A DNA stretch of 64,000 nucleotides from assembly GCA_900545405.1 (NCBI GenBank), contig UQYT01000005.1, positions 1-64,000 on the forward strand, read 5' to 3'. A program made the translations under genes and the position numbers. The notes beneath the pieces are model-generated. The model had not been told where the DNA came from and did no database searches. It saw only the letters and a program-made list of their open reading frames with translations. This document shows positions 6,960-15,752 of the stretch, in pieces (within the stretch, counting starts at the first letter, position 1; each line of letters begins with the position of its first letter). This stretch comes from an uncultured Eubacteriales bacterium. Its GTDB lineage: Bacteria > Bacillota > Clostridia > Oscillospirales > Oscillospiraceae.

Positions 6960-7796
6960 ATGAAGAAGAAAAGACTGCGCGCCCTGGCCGCGATGCTGTG
7001 CCTGGCCGTATTCGGCTGCACGCTGAGCGGCTGCGCCGCGGACGCCGCATCCAGGCAGCTCGACTTTGACGAGTGGACGACCTGGGACATCAGCACCCCG
7101 CTCTCGCTGAGCGCGGACTACTTTCTCACAGAATACACGGACGCTGACAAGATCTGGCGCTACGACTCCGCCGGCGACTGTCTCATGTCCATGCGCTACG
7201 GCTATTAGGACGCCATAGCGATAGACTCGCTGTACGCTCTCTCGATGCTGGCCGAGCAGTCCGACCTCGAGCTCTGCCCGGAGCCGATCGGTACGGACTC
7301 CATCGTGGCCTACGTCACGAACAGCCGCGCAGACGTGCAGCAGCAGATGAACGAGTACATTCCGGTCTACCGCAGCAGCGAGGCCTATGCTGACCTCGTG
7401 CGGCGGGCCAATATATATGAATTCGTCCCCGACACGGAGATACCCGTGGTCGAGGACGGCCCCATCCTCCGCGTCGCCATAGACACGAGCTTCGGCAACT
7501 ATCCGTACACCTACTATGACTTCGTCTCCGGCGAGCCGCAGGGCGTGGACATAGAGTTCATAAAGCACTTTGCCGCCGAGTACGGCTACACCGTCGAGTG
7601 GTTCGACGGCAGCTGGGACGCCTGCTCCATAGCCGTCACCAGCGGCGAGGTGGACGTCTTCGTCTGCGCGATATCGCAGTATTACGCCGAGGGGATAGAA
7701 TTTTCGCAGGTCTGCCTGAGCACCGATCCATACTACGACCTGGAGCTGGTGCTCATAGTCCAAAAGGGCAGCCTGCGGCAGGAGGGGGAGAGCTGA
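6960..7796 (+). pseudogene. Amino-acid ABC transporter substrate-binding lipoprotein, interrupted by an in-frame TAG
   Basis: The N-terminus is a lipoprotein signal (MKKKRLRALAAMLCLAVFGC with a following LSGC lipobox). The frame runs to a TAG at 7206-7208 (codon 83) and continues open in the same frame (DAIAIDSLYAL) to 7796, 278 codons in all. The part around codons 65-145 resembles the C-terminal half of an SBP_bac_3 domain, and the part from ~178 (LRVAIDTSFGNYPYTYYDF) resembles the N-terminal half of a second one. It therefore looks like two half-domains, and not one standard binding protein. A downstream fragment from ATG 7245 would lack the signal peptide. The start has a GGAGAGGTG site. 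The lesion plus one in the ATPase gene points to a decaying operon, although readthrough or sequencing error is possible. Confidence 0.7.
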
Positions 7797-8497
7797 TGGA
7801 GCTCATTGAATACATCAAAAAGGCGATATACATAAACCTCATCTATGAGGACCGGTACGAGCTGATACTCTCCGGCCTGAAGGCGACGCTCATACTGACG
7901 ATCGTGAGCTTCGTGGCGGGCACGCTGCTGGGCATGGCCTTCTGCGCGGGCAAGGGCAGCCGGAACCGCGTCGTGCGCACGGTGTGCAGGCTGTTCACGC
8001 AGCTGATGGTCAAGCTCCCGCCGTTGGTGCTGCTTATGATATTCGCCTACCTCATCTTCGTCAACAGCAGCCTGACCCCGGTGGCCATAGCGGTGGTGAC
8101 CTTCACGCTCAAATGCGCCTCGCACCTGGCGGAGATGTTCCGCACGGCGGTGGACTCCGTGTCCCCGGGCGAGGTGGAGGCCGCGCGGACGCTGGGCTAT
8201 TCCAGGCGGCAGGCGTTTTTCCGCGTGGTGTTCCCGCAGGCGCTGCATCAGGTGATGCCGCTCTACAAGACCCAGTTCGTGCTGACCATGCAGGACACCT
8301 CCGTCGTCAGCCTGCTGGCCATCGAGGACATGGCCCGCGCCGTGACGGTCATCAGCTCCCGTACGATGGACCCGGTGGTCGCGCTGGTCATTACCTCGAT
8401 AGTCTACCTGCTGCTCGGCTTCATAGCCAACCGCATGCTGAGCCTGGCCGACCGCAGCAAGCACCTTTACAGCGGGGAGGCGGCACAATGGCAATGA
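7796..8497 (+). CDS. Polar amino-acid ABC transporter permease
   Basis: A 233-residue inner-membrane permease of the HisMQ/GlnP type. Hydrophobic segments lie near residues 25-50, 65-85, 90-110 and 190-215, and the EAA loop is visible as GEVEAARTLGYSRRQAF. The ATG overlaps the preceding stop (TGATG), and the stop lies inside the start of the next gene (ATGGCAATGA), so the cassette was built as a coupled operon. Unlike its two neighbours it is intact. A glutamine or other polar amino-acid substrate is likely but cannot be fixed. Confidence 0.88.
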   Translation: MELIEYIKKAIYINLIYEDRYELILSGLKATLILTIVSFVAGTLLGMAFCAGKGSRNRVVRTVCRLFTQLMVKLPPLVLLMIFAYLIFVNSSLTPVAIAVVTFTLKCASHLAEMFRTAVDSVSPGEVEAARTLGYSRRQAFFRVVFPQALHQVMPLYKTQFVLTMQDTSVVSLLAIEDMARAVTVISSRTMDPVVALVITSIVYLLLGFIANRMLSLADRSKHLYSGEAAQWQ

Positions 8498-9565
8498 TAC
8501 ACATAGAGGACCTGTGCAAGAGCTACGGCGACAACCTGGTCTTCAAAAACGTGAACGCGGACATCGAAAAGGGCGACTGCGTCTGCATAATTGGTCCCTC
8601 CGGCTGCGGCAAGAGCACCTTCCTGCGCTGCCTGAACCGTCTGGAGCAGCCGAGCACCGGCCGCGTGTTCATAGACGGCGAGGAGATAACCGCAAAGAAG
8701 GCGCCGCTGGACAAAATACGCCGCAAAATGGGCATGGTCTACCAGACCTTCAACCTCTTCTCGCACAAGACGATACTTGAGAACGTGATGATGGCGCCGA
8801 TGCAGCTCGGCGGCCTCTCGAAGAAGGAGGCCTATGAGCTGGCCATGGACTGCCTCTCCCAGGTGGGCATGGCGGAGCGCGCGGACTATATGCCGCAGCA
8901 GCTCTCGGGCGGGCAGAAGCAGCGCGCCGCGATAGCCCGCTGCGTGGCGATGCGCCCCGGAGATCATACTCTTTGACGAGCCGACCTCCGCGCTGGACCC
9001 CACGATGGTGGACGAGGTGCTGGCCGTCATCCGCCGGCTGGTGAACCGCGGCCTGACCTGCGTCATCGTGACCCACGAGATGAATTTTGCCCGCACCATA
9101 AGCCCCAAGATAATCTACATGGACGAGAAGGGCATCTACGAGATGGGCTCGCCGTCGCAGATATTCGACGCGCCGCAGCGGGAAAAGACCCGCGCCTTCA
9201 TAAACCGCCTGAAGACCTTCCACCGCACCATAACCGACCGGAACTTCGACATTTACGAGCTCAACTCCGCCGCCGTGGAGTTCTGCCGCAGGCAGTACGC
9301 CTCGGAAAAGCAGATCTACCGCGTGCAGCTGGTGCTCGAGGAGATGCTGCTTAACATCATCCTGCCGCAGCTCGAGGACGGGAAAATAGCCGTGGACGTC
9401 ACGGTGGAGTACAGCGTGAAGGACTCCCGCCTCGCCGTATTCATCTCCTCGGCCGAGCCCTTCACACTGCGCGAGAGCGGGGAGGACGACCTCTCCATGT
9501 TCATGCTCCGCGCGGTGTGCACGGACATTGCCGAAGAGCAAAACGGCGTCAGGCTGTATCTGTGA
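8488..9565 (+). pseudogene. Amino-acid ABC ATPase fused to a HATPase-like domain, frameshifted
   Basis: Residues 1-~157 carry Walker A (GPSGCGKST), the Q-loop and the ABC signature LSGGQKQR. At the run of four C at 8955-8958 one extra base shifts the frame, and translation would stop at 8976. Removing one C restores Walker B (ILFDEP) and the H-loop (VTHEM), then a C-terminal ~110-residue domain with an LVLEEMLLNIILPQ motif. That motif resembles the N-box of GHKL/RsbW-type ATPases. Restored length is about 358 residues. The fusion of a transporter ATPase to an anti-sigma-like ATPase is unusual. Pseudogene or sequencing error cannot be separated here. Confidence 0.75.
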
Positions 9566-9683
9566 TTTGTGCGAAATTTAACACAAAACAAAAACGCGCC
9601 CCCTCCGTGCAAATGGAGGGGACGCTCAGCTTATTGACGCATCAGAAGTGTCGAATATTCTCGTTTTCTGTGCGAAATGGGGA

Positions 9684-9710
9684 TTGACAATATAAAAAAT
9701 GTGCGATAAT
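9684..9710 (+). promoter_or_regulatory. Promoter of the MATE gene
   Basis: TTGACA (9684-9689) and GATAAT (9705-9710, preceded by TGC) with a 15-bp spacer lie 33 bp before the chosen start. A GC-rich hairpin at about 9596-9627 upstream has its T-run on the minus strand side only. Confidence 0.6.
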
Positions 9711-9743
9711 CTATGATTGAACTTATACAAAGGTGATGAGATT

Positions 9744-11141
9744 TTGGAAGAAACACTCCAGGCGGAAAACAAAATGGGCGTAATGCCCGTCAATAAGCTG
9801 CTGCTGTCCATGGCGGTGCCTATGATGATCTCGATGCTGGTCCAGGCGCTGTACAATGTCGTGGACAGCGTATTTGTGTCCAGGATAAGCGAGAACGCGC
9901 TGACGGCTGTCTCGCTCGCGTTCCCGATGCAGAATCTGCTGATTTCGTTCGCGGTCGGCTTCGGCGTCGGCATAAACGCGCTGATGAGCCGCGCGCTGGG
10001 GGAGAAGGACCCGGCACACGCCAGCCGCATCGCAGTCAGCGGCATGGTGCTCGAGGCGGGCAGCTATGTCCTGTTCTTGATAATCGGCCTCTTCTTCACG
10101 GAGACCTTCATGCGCGCGCAGATAAGCGCCGAGGTCCCGGCTGAGGACGCGGCGGAGATAATCGCGCACGGCGTCTCATACCTGCGCATAGTGCTCATCT
10201 TCTCCTTCGGCGTGTTTGCCGAGATAACCTATGAGCGCATCCTCCAGTCCACCGGCCGCACCACGCTCTCGATGATAACCCAGCTCATCGGCGCCATACT
10301 CAACATCATATTCGACCCCATCTTGATCTTCGGCTACCTCGGCTTCCCGAAGATGGGCATCGCCGGCGCGGCGGTGGCCACTGTCGGCGGCCAGATCGTC
10401 GCCGCCATCGTGGCCTTCTTCATAAACAAGCACTGGAACCACGAGATAAGCCTCGCCGGGGCCAGACCCGCCAAGGTCTCCATGCTGGCCATCTCCAAGA
10501 TCAGCATACCGAGCATCGTGATGAGCTCCATCTCCTCGGTGATGACCTTCTTCATGAACCTCATACTGACCACCTTCACGGCCACCGCGGCGGCCGTGTT
10601 CGGCGTGTATTTCAAGCTGCAGAGCTTCGTGTTCATGCCCGTGTTCGGCCTGAACAACGGCATGGTGCCCATCATCGGCTACAACTACGGCGCCAACAAG
10701 CCGGAGCGCATACACAAGACCATAAAGCTCAGCATGCTCTATGCCACGCTGCTGATGGTCATCGGCTTTGCCGTGTTCCACCTCTGGCCGGATGAGCTGC
10801 TGCTGCTCTTCGACGCCTCGGATGACATGCTCACCATCGGCAACCCCGCGCTGAGGATAATCAGCTACAGCTTCCTGCTCGCGGGCGTGAACATAATCGC
10901 CAGCTCCTCCTGCCAGGCCTTCGGCTTCGGCATGTACAGCCTCTACATCTCCGCGGCGCGCCAGCTGCTGGTGCTCGTCCCCGCGGCATACCTGCTCTCC
11001 CTGACCGGCGCGCTGGACAACGTCTGGCTGTCCTTCCCGATAGCCGAGGTCGTATCCATCTTCGTCTGCCTGCCCCTGCTCCAGCACGTGCTCAAAAAGA
11101 CCGGCATGAAGCCCGTCAAGGAGAAGAAAAGGGACCAATGA
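9744..11141 (+). CDS. MATE family multidrug/metabolite exporter
   Basis: A 465-residue, twelve-segment membrane protein of the MATE superfamily. The start of the first repeat (KLLLSMAVPMMISMLVQALYNVVDSVFVS) and matching second-repeat sequences (around residues 235-330, including GLNNGMVPIIGYNYGA) are typical; they are given here in outline. It should export cationic or organic compounds using a Na+ or H+ gradient. The TTG at 9744 was chosen because AAAGGTGATG lies 5-14 bp upstream; the further TTG at 9717 has no site. It is the last high-GC gene before the island. Confidence 0.88.
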   Translation: MEETLQAENKMGVMPVNKLLLSMAVPMMISMLVQALYNVVDSVFVSRISENALTAVSLAFPMQNLLISFAVGFGVGINALMSRALGEKDPAHASRIAVSGMVLEAGSYVLFLIIGLFFTETFMRAQISAEVPAEDAAEIIAHGVSYLRIVLIFSFGVFAEITYERILQSTGRTTLSMITQLIGAILNIIFDPILIFGYLGFPKMGIAGAAVATVGGQIVAAIVAFFINKHWNHEISLAGARPAKVSMLAISKISIPSIVMSSISSVMTFFMNLILTTFTATAAAVFGVYFKLQSFVFMPVFGLNNGMVPIIGYNYGANKPERIHKTIKLSMLYATLLMVIGFAVFHLWPDELLLLFDASDDMLTIGNPALRIISYSFLLAGVNIIASSSCQAFGFGMYSLYISAARQLLVLVPAAYLLSLTGALDNVWLSFPIAEVVSIFVCLPLLQHVLKKTGMKPVKEKKRDQ

Positions 11142-11210
11142 CACAAGTATAGCAATAACGACATCGGCATATCGGCGAAGTCTCACATACGATACATTAA
11201 AACGCAGGTG

Positions 11211-12212
11211 CTATTCTCTTCCACTTTTCAGGGCTTCGATCATGGCGCTGCAAGTCTCATCCATATCGGCAACTATTCCATAGTCACAATAGTTGAATAT
11301 TGGAGCCGACGGATCTGTATTGACGGCAATCATCGTTTCCGCATCCACTCCCGTCATGTGGTTTACAGCGCCGGATATTCCAAATCCTATATAGAGCTTT
11401 GGCTTTATCATGACGCCGGACTGACCGACTTGGAGTTTATAAGGAAGCAGCTCACGATCGACCACAGGGCGCGTGCATGCCAGCTTGCCTCCAAGCATTT
11501 CTGCGAGTTCCCTGTACATAGGGAGGCTCTCATCTTTCAGCGCAGAACCTACACAAATGATCGTATCGCAGTTAGAAATGTCTAGTTCGGGGTCAAACTC
11601 ATCCGGAATATATGACAGCAGCTTAGATTTGATTTGCGATATATCATAATCTATTGTTTCATTCAGTGTTTCTATTACCGGCCGGGGACCTGACGGCTTC
11701 AACTTGAAGGTCCCCGGTCGTATAGTTCCTACCTGTGGGCGCTTTTCAGGTATGGTTATGACAGCCATAATCTTACCTCCGGCAGCCGGCTCAATGAACT
11801 CAATGTCACGACTGTCCTTATTGTAGATCAGCTCCGTTGCATCGCTGGTGCAGCCTGTCTCGAGCCTTGCCGCAAAGTGCGGAGCAAAATCCCGTCCGTT
11901 CACTGTCGCCCCAACAAAGACTGCAGAAGGATTGTACTTGTTGCAAAGCTGTACATACAGATTTGAGAAAGCTTCGGTGTTATAACGCTCATAACCCGTT
12001 CCGGTCACAAGGATGAGCCTGTCAACGCCGCAGCTTTTGAGTATATTGAGTTCTCCTTCGCTTGCACCGCCAGGCACAACGGCAACAAGTGCGTCGCCGG
12101 AAAGGTCGCAAAGCTTTCTAATTTCACAGCACAGTTCAAGCGAAACGGGCAATATTTTGCCGTCTTCCTGCTCAACGTGGACCCACATGTCTTTACAATT
12201 TAACTTATTCAT
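11211..12212 (-). CDS. etfA: Electron transfer flavoprotein alpha subunit (EtfA, copy 1)
   Basis: A 333-residue EtfA. The C-terminal FAD domain shows LQVGQSGVMIKPKLYIGFG, GISGAVNHMTG and NTDPSAPIFNYCDYGIV, the standard FAD-binding signature. The start has a GAGGTG site. It lies last in the leftward operon, 11 bp after etfB copy 1 and next to a GlcD/LctD-type FAD oxidase. This order (oxidase, EtfB, EtfA) is that of lactate-dehydrogenase/Etf complexes, which confurcate NADH and reduced ferredoxin in acetogens. Whether this pair bifurcates cannot be read from sequence by eye. Confidence 0.93.
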   Translation of the reverse strand: MNKLNCKDMWVHVEQEDGKILPVSLELCCEIRKLCDLSGDALVAVVPGGASEGELNILKSCGVDRLILVTGTGYERYNTEAFSNLYVQLCNKYNPSAVFVGATVNGRDFAPHFAARLETGCTSDATELIYNKDSRDIEFIEPAAGGKIMAVITIPEKRPQVGTIRPGTFKLKPSGPRPVIETLNETIDYDISQIKSKLLSYIPDEFDPELDISNCDTIICVGSALKDESLPMYRELAEMLGGKLACTRPVVDRELLPYKLQVGQSGVMIKPKLYIGFGISGAVNHMTGVDAETMIAVNTDPSAPIFNYCDYGIVADMDETCSAMIEALKSGRE

Positions 12213-12223
12213 TGCGTTGCACC

Positions 12224-13012
12224 TCAGCGCCCAATCAATTTGAGAAGCTTGGAGACCTTATCCTTGGTGTCGGCGCCGTCAATAATTTGCCCCGGCTCAG
12301 GCAGCACCGGCGGAAACATTCGCGGGACCTTTGTAGGTGAGCCCGGATCGCCTATACGGCGCTTGTCCAGCCCCGGGATATCTTCAGATGTGATTTTTAT
12401 GATCTCCGCCTTCTTGGCTGCCATTTTACCCTTGAGGTTGGGTATCCTGGCCGGATAATTTGTCTTTTCTATGGTGAAGAGGCACGGCAGCTTTACCTCC
12501 AGGGTCTCTGTCCCATTGTCAAGCGCCCTATCAACAATTACCGTTCCGTTCTCCTCATCTACCTCTTTTATAAGGAGCGTCGACGTGACCTGAGCCATTT
12601 CAAAACGTTCCGCAAGCTGGGCTCCCATTTGACCTGTGGCTCCATCGAGAGATTCACGCCCGCAGAAAATCATGTCGTAGCTTCCCTGTGTGCCAGCAGC
12701 TGAAAGTATTGAGTAGCTGGTCGCCAGCGTGTCGGCATTTCCAAATGCGCGGTCAGTGACGAGAACGGCCTTGTCCGCTCCGACTGCCAGGCACTCACGC
12801 AGTACGGACTCTGCTCCTTGCGGACCCATGGTTATCAGCGTTATCTCACCGCCCCAAGTCTCCTTAACCCTTACTGCAGCAGCAACTGCATTGGCATCCT
12901 GAGGATTGAGTATCGCCGGTACCCCAGCACGAATAAGGTTACCCGTTTCCGGGTCCATGCGCATCTGGTCAACGTCCGGTACCTGTTTGACACAGCATAA
13001 GATCCTGAGCAT
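12224..13012 (-). CDS. etfB: Electron transfer flavoprotein beta subunit (EtfB, copy 1)
   Basis: A 262-residue EtfB beginning MLRILCCVKQVPD, with the nucleotide-binding DGATGQMGAQLAERF loop typical of the family. It carries AMP or, in bifurcating types, a second FAD, and pairs with EtfA copy 1. Its ATG overlaps the stop of the FAD oxidase by one base, which argues for stoichiometric synthesis of oxidase and Etf. The C-terminal tail (about residues 190-262) is proline-rich and should wrap EtfA as in known Etf structures. Confidence 0.93.
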   Translation of the reverse strand: MLRILCCVKQVPDVDQMRMDPETGNLIRAGVPAILNPQDANAVAAAVRVKETWGGEITLITMGPQGAESVLRECLAVGADKAVLVTDRAFGNADTLATSYSILSAAGTQGSYDMIFCGRESLDGATGQMGAQLAERFEMAQVTSTLLIKEVDEENGTVIVDRALDNGTETLEVKLPCLFTIEKTNYPARIPNLKGKMAAKKAEIIKITSEDIPGLDKRRIGDPGSPTKVPRMFPPVLPEPGQIIDGADTKDKVSKLLKLIGR

Positions 13013-14340
13013 CAGTCGGCCACCTTTCCGGGATTGAGTATGCCTTTGGGGTCAAGGCTGCTCTTCTTGGACTTGAAATCGGAGCGCTTCTCTTCACTTA
13101 GATAGGCCTTTTTTGAATAGCCTATGCCGTATTCACCCTTCACATCTCCACCCAGTTCGGAGCATTTTGCGTATACGAGTCCCATGATTTCATCCACATA
13201 AGTACAGGTATCCGATATGATATGTATGTGCACGCCGCCGCTGCCTACATGCGCATAGGACATCACTTGGAGGCCATGTGCTGCGCCCTTCTCTTTGGCG
13301 TAATTTACAAAGCTGGCGACACTTTGGCTGGGTACATTCACGTTTATCTCTCTCTCATGGGCTGCGGTCTCCATGGATGTATGAAATGCATCGTGCGCTG
13401 CCCATACATCGCGTTTGAGCGTAGGCGTGTCGACAACCAGAATATCCAAGCACTCCAATTCCTCTGCCAGCTCGGCCACAGTCTCCATCTGCTCATCCAG
13501 AGCGTCCTCGTTCTCACCCTCCAGCGTCAGCATCAGGGTAGCACCCACGCGCTGTCCGTCCATCACTACCGGAAAAACGGGATTGCCGGTAACCTTGCCT
13601 GAAAATTCCACAATGTCGGTGTCAAGATACTCAAGTACAGCAGGGGAGAACTCACGCAGTCTGAGAGCAGCATTTACACAGCTTTCAGAGTCCAGAAACG
13701 GAAGGAGCAGGATAACATCGGCCGAGGGCTTTTCTACGAGCCTGATGGTGAGCTCCGTGATGACCCCGAGCGTTCCCTCACTGCCTAAAACATCAGCGTA
13801 TTCAGGTTTGTCCGACAACCTTACAACGCTTCCGTCTGCAAGTACTATCTCAGCGTCAACTATGTAGTCTTTTGTCGTGCCGTATTTCAGTGCAGACGGA
13901 CCAGATGCATTTGTAGAGGCATTCCCTCCGATGGTAGCGGTTTTTTCCCCCGGATCGGGAGGATAATACAAGCCATGGGCTTCAGCCTCCGTTCTTAAGT
14001 CCTGGAGCAGCACGCCAGGCTGGACAGTGATCGTCTTTTTGACTTCGTCAAATGACAACACACGGTTCATGTTTTTGAGCGACAGCACGACTCCGCCGTG
14101 TATAGCAACCGAACCACCGGCCTTTCCAGTGCCGGCGCCACGAACAGTTACAGGCACACCGGCCGCACTGCACGCAGCCAAAAGGCTCGATACATCTTGC
14201 GTGCTGACCGCCTCAAACACGGCGTCGGGTGCGTGCTGGGTCCCTCCAGCCAGTTCATCATGCGAATAATCAGCACCTATATCCGATCCTGTTATAAAAT
14301 CAAGACCGCCGGAAGCGTCAATTATACTCTGTAATGACAT
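13012..14340 (-). CDS. FAD-linked oxidase, GlcD/LctD-type 2-hydroxyacid dehydrogenase
   Basis: A 442-residue protein of the VAO/PCMH flavin fold. It has a PCMH FAD-binding region at ~35-210 with VRGAGTGKAGGSVAIHGGVV and IGGNASTNASGPSALKYG, and a FAD-oxidase C-terminal domain ending in GEYGIGYSKKAYL and LDPKGILNPGK. Family members oxidise D-lactate, glycolate or other 2-hydroxyacids. Translational coupling to EtfBA indicates that electrons pass to the flavoprotein, as in the LctBCD lactate dehydrogenase. GAGGTACTGTT precedes the ATG. The actual hydroxyacid is unknown, and given the operon it may be an intermediate of the acid handled here. Confidence 0.88.
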   Translation of the reverse strand: MSLQSIIDASGGLDFITGSDIGADYSHDELAGGTQHAPDAVFEAVSTQDVSSLLAACSAAGVPVTVRGAGTGKAGGSVAIHGGVVLSLKNMNRVLSFDEVKKTITVQPGVLLQDLRTEAEAHGLYYPPDPGEKTATIGGNASTNASGPSALKYGTTKDYIVDAEIVLADGSVVRLSDKPEYADVLGSEGTLGVITELTIRLVEKPSADVILLLPFLDSESCVNAALRLREFSPAVLEYLDTDIVEFSGKVTGNPVFPVVMDGQRVGATLMLTLEGENEDALDEQMETVAELAEELECLDILVVDTPTLKRDVWAAHDAFHTSMETAAHEREINVNVPSQSVASFVNYAKEKGAAHGLQVMSYAHVGSGGVHIHIISDTCTYVDEIMGLVYAKCSELGGDVKGEYGIGYSKKAYLSEEKRSDFKSKKSSLDPKGILNPGKVAD

Positions 14341-14377
14341 AACAGTACCTCATTCTTTTTCGAATATTGATGTGGCT

Positions 14378-15004
14378 TCAAACCAGTTTTCTGCGTTCCG
14401 GCCTGTAAAGCGTGACAGCAGGATTGTTGCAAGTGAGCCTGTCCTTATTTATCATGACTGTAGTAAGCGCATCGGAGTGCTTGATGAATAATGAATCCGA
14501 GCCCACACACAAGCCGATAAGAATGTTCATGTCCGTTTTTGCGCCATTCAGGAACTGAGCTTGACCAATTGGATTGCACATGACCCTTCCATTAGGGGTG
14601 CCGTAGAGTACAGCGCCTTCGTCCAGCTCGCCATATTTGCAGATCACGGAGACTACCGAGAAACCATTGATCCTCAGTATCCTTGCATATAGCTCAGCCT
14701 CATCGGCCATGTCCGAGCAATAAGCCAGACCTATTTTTTCTGCGCCTATGCGCCTTGCAAACTCCATGGTCTCCTCAACCCTGGCCATTTGACCATAAAA
14801 CTCTCCCTCAACCTCAACAGAGCAGACCGAACATTTGGAAGTAATGTCGTCGGAAAAATACTTCGGCAACACCTCTTCCTTATCGTCTTCGTTCAGCTTC
14901 TTGGTCAGGCAGAATTCAGGGTAATTGTCCTTGCCAAACCTGCAGGCTGTCACCGAGCAGTCAACGCATGACAGCGGATATCCGTTTTTATTCTCTTCAC
15001 TCAT
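14378..15004 (-). CDS. DUF1847 protein, paralogue 1 of 3
   Basis: A 208-residue protein with N-terminal CVDCSVTAC and FC cysteines, then VEGEFYGQMARVEETMEFARR, GLAYCSDM, MCNPIGQAQFLNG and MGLCVGSDSLFIKHS. The cysteine pattern suggests a metal or iron-sulfur site; the family has no established function to my knowledge. The ATG at 15004, inside the end of paralogue 2, is preferred because GGAGGG lies just upstream. Compared with its two sisters, CVG after the TMEFARR segment is replaced by CSD, and the GVCCK motif is VICK, so this copy is the most divergent. Confidence 0.8.
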   Translation of the reverse strand: MSEENKNGYPLSCVDCSVTACRFGKDNYPEFCLTKKLNEDDKEEVLPKYFSDDITSKCSVCSVEVEGEFYGQMARVEETMEFARRIGAEKIGLAYCSDMADEAELYARILRINGFSVVSVICKYGELDEGAVLYGTPNGRVMCNPIGQAQFLNGAKTDMNILIGLCVGSDSLFIKHSDALTTVMINKDRLTCNNPAVTLYRPERRKLV

Positions 15005-15713
15005 GGCTGCCCTCCACAGTGTCAGGCTCACCGGTCATGAATCTCACTGCGGACGGGGTGTCCTGCGGTTGCAGCAGCTTTTTGTAGTAGCTGTTGACGG
15101 TATAGAGCGCGGCAACGGGATTGTTTCCTAGCACCCTGTCTTTGACGACCAGCGAGGTGCACAGTGCGTTGCTATATTTGATAAACAGGCTGTCGTGTCC
15201 AACACAAAGGCCCATTATGATATTCAGCTCCGTCTCTGCATCATTCAAAAGCTTTGCCTGCAAAACAGGATTGCACATTATCCGCCCGGACTTAAACGAC
15301 GCCAGCTGCTCTTCAGTAATGCCCAGACGTGTCTTTCCAACAGAACCCACTTTGCAGCAAACTCCATATACGTCAAAGCCTTTTTTGCGCAGTATTTTGG
15401 CCAGCGTCCTGCTTTCACTCAACAGGCCTACACAGGTAGCAATGCCGATTTTGTGCGCATTTATACGATTGGCAAACTCGATGGTATCCTCTACCCTTGT
15501 ATGCTGTCCGTAAAAGAGACCATCTGCTTCAGCAGACGCGATCGCCACTTTCTGTACAGTCTTGTCAAGAGTATACTGCCTTCTCATCTCATTTCGAGCG
15601 TCTTCGGAAAGTGCGGTAGTAAGGCAAAACGGCGGATTCTTGCCATCAAGCTTCAGGCAGCTCTTGCTCATACAGTCTACGCACGAAAAGTGCGTGTTTG
15701 CCTTGTGTTCCAC
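14997..15713 (-). CDS. DUF1847 protein, paralogue 2 of 3
   Basis: A 238-residue protein in the same family. It has CVDCMSKSC at the N-terminus, FYGQHTRVEDTIEFANRI, GIATCVGLLSESRTLAKIL, VYGVCCKVGS, IMCNPVLQAKLLN, MGLCVGHDSLFIKYS and KDRVLGNNP. It starts at GTG 15711-15713 behind a GGGGGATAAATAG site. A C-terminal tail of about 20 residues is absent from the other two copies. Being sandwiched between two EtfBA pairs in one transcription unit suggests a redox or metal-handling role in the same pathway, but that is inference. Confidence 0.82.
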   Translation of the reverse strand: MEHKANTHFSCVDCMSKSCLKLDGKNPPFCLTTALSEDARNEMRRQYTLDKTVQKVAIASAEADGLFYGQHTRVEDTIEFANRINAHKIGIATCVGLLSESRTLAKILRKKGFDVYGVCCKVGSVGKTRLGITEEQLASFKSGRIMCNPVLQAKLLNDAETELNIIMGLCVGHDSLFIKYSNALCTSLVVKDRVLGNNPVAALYTVNSYYKKLLQPQDTPSAVRFMTGEPDTVEGSHE

Positions 15714-15752
15714 CTATTTATCCCCCTTTTTGTTATTCTGACTGCCGGCATT

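Noticed and set aside
7206..7208. Pyrrolysine or programmed readthrough at the TAG
   Set aside because: No PylT, PYLIS-like structure or pyl gene is visible, and the ATPase in the same operon is also broken, so decay or error is simpler.
11142..11210. Integration site (direct repeats or integrase) at the left island edge
   Set aside because: I saw no matching direct repeat at 11.15 and 30.88 kb, no tRNA at either edge and no integrase, so only composition supports the island.
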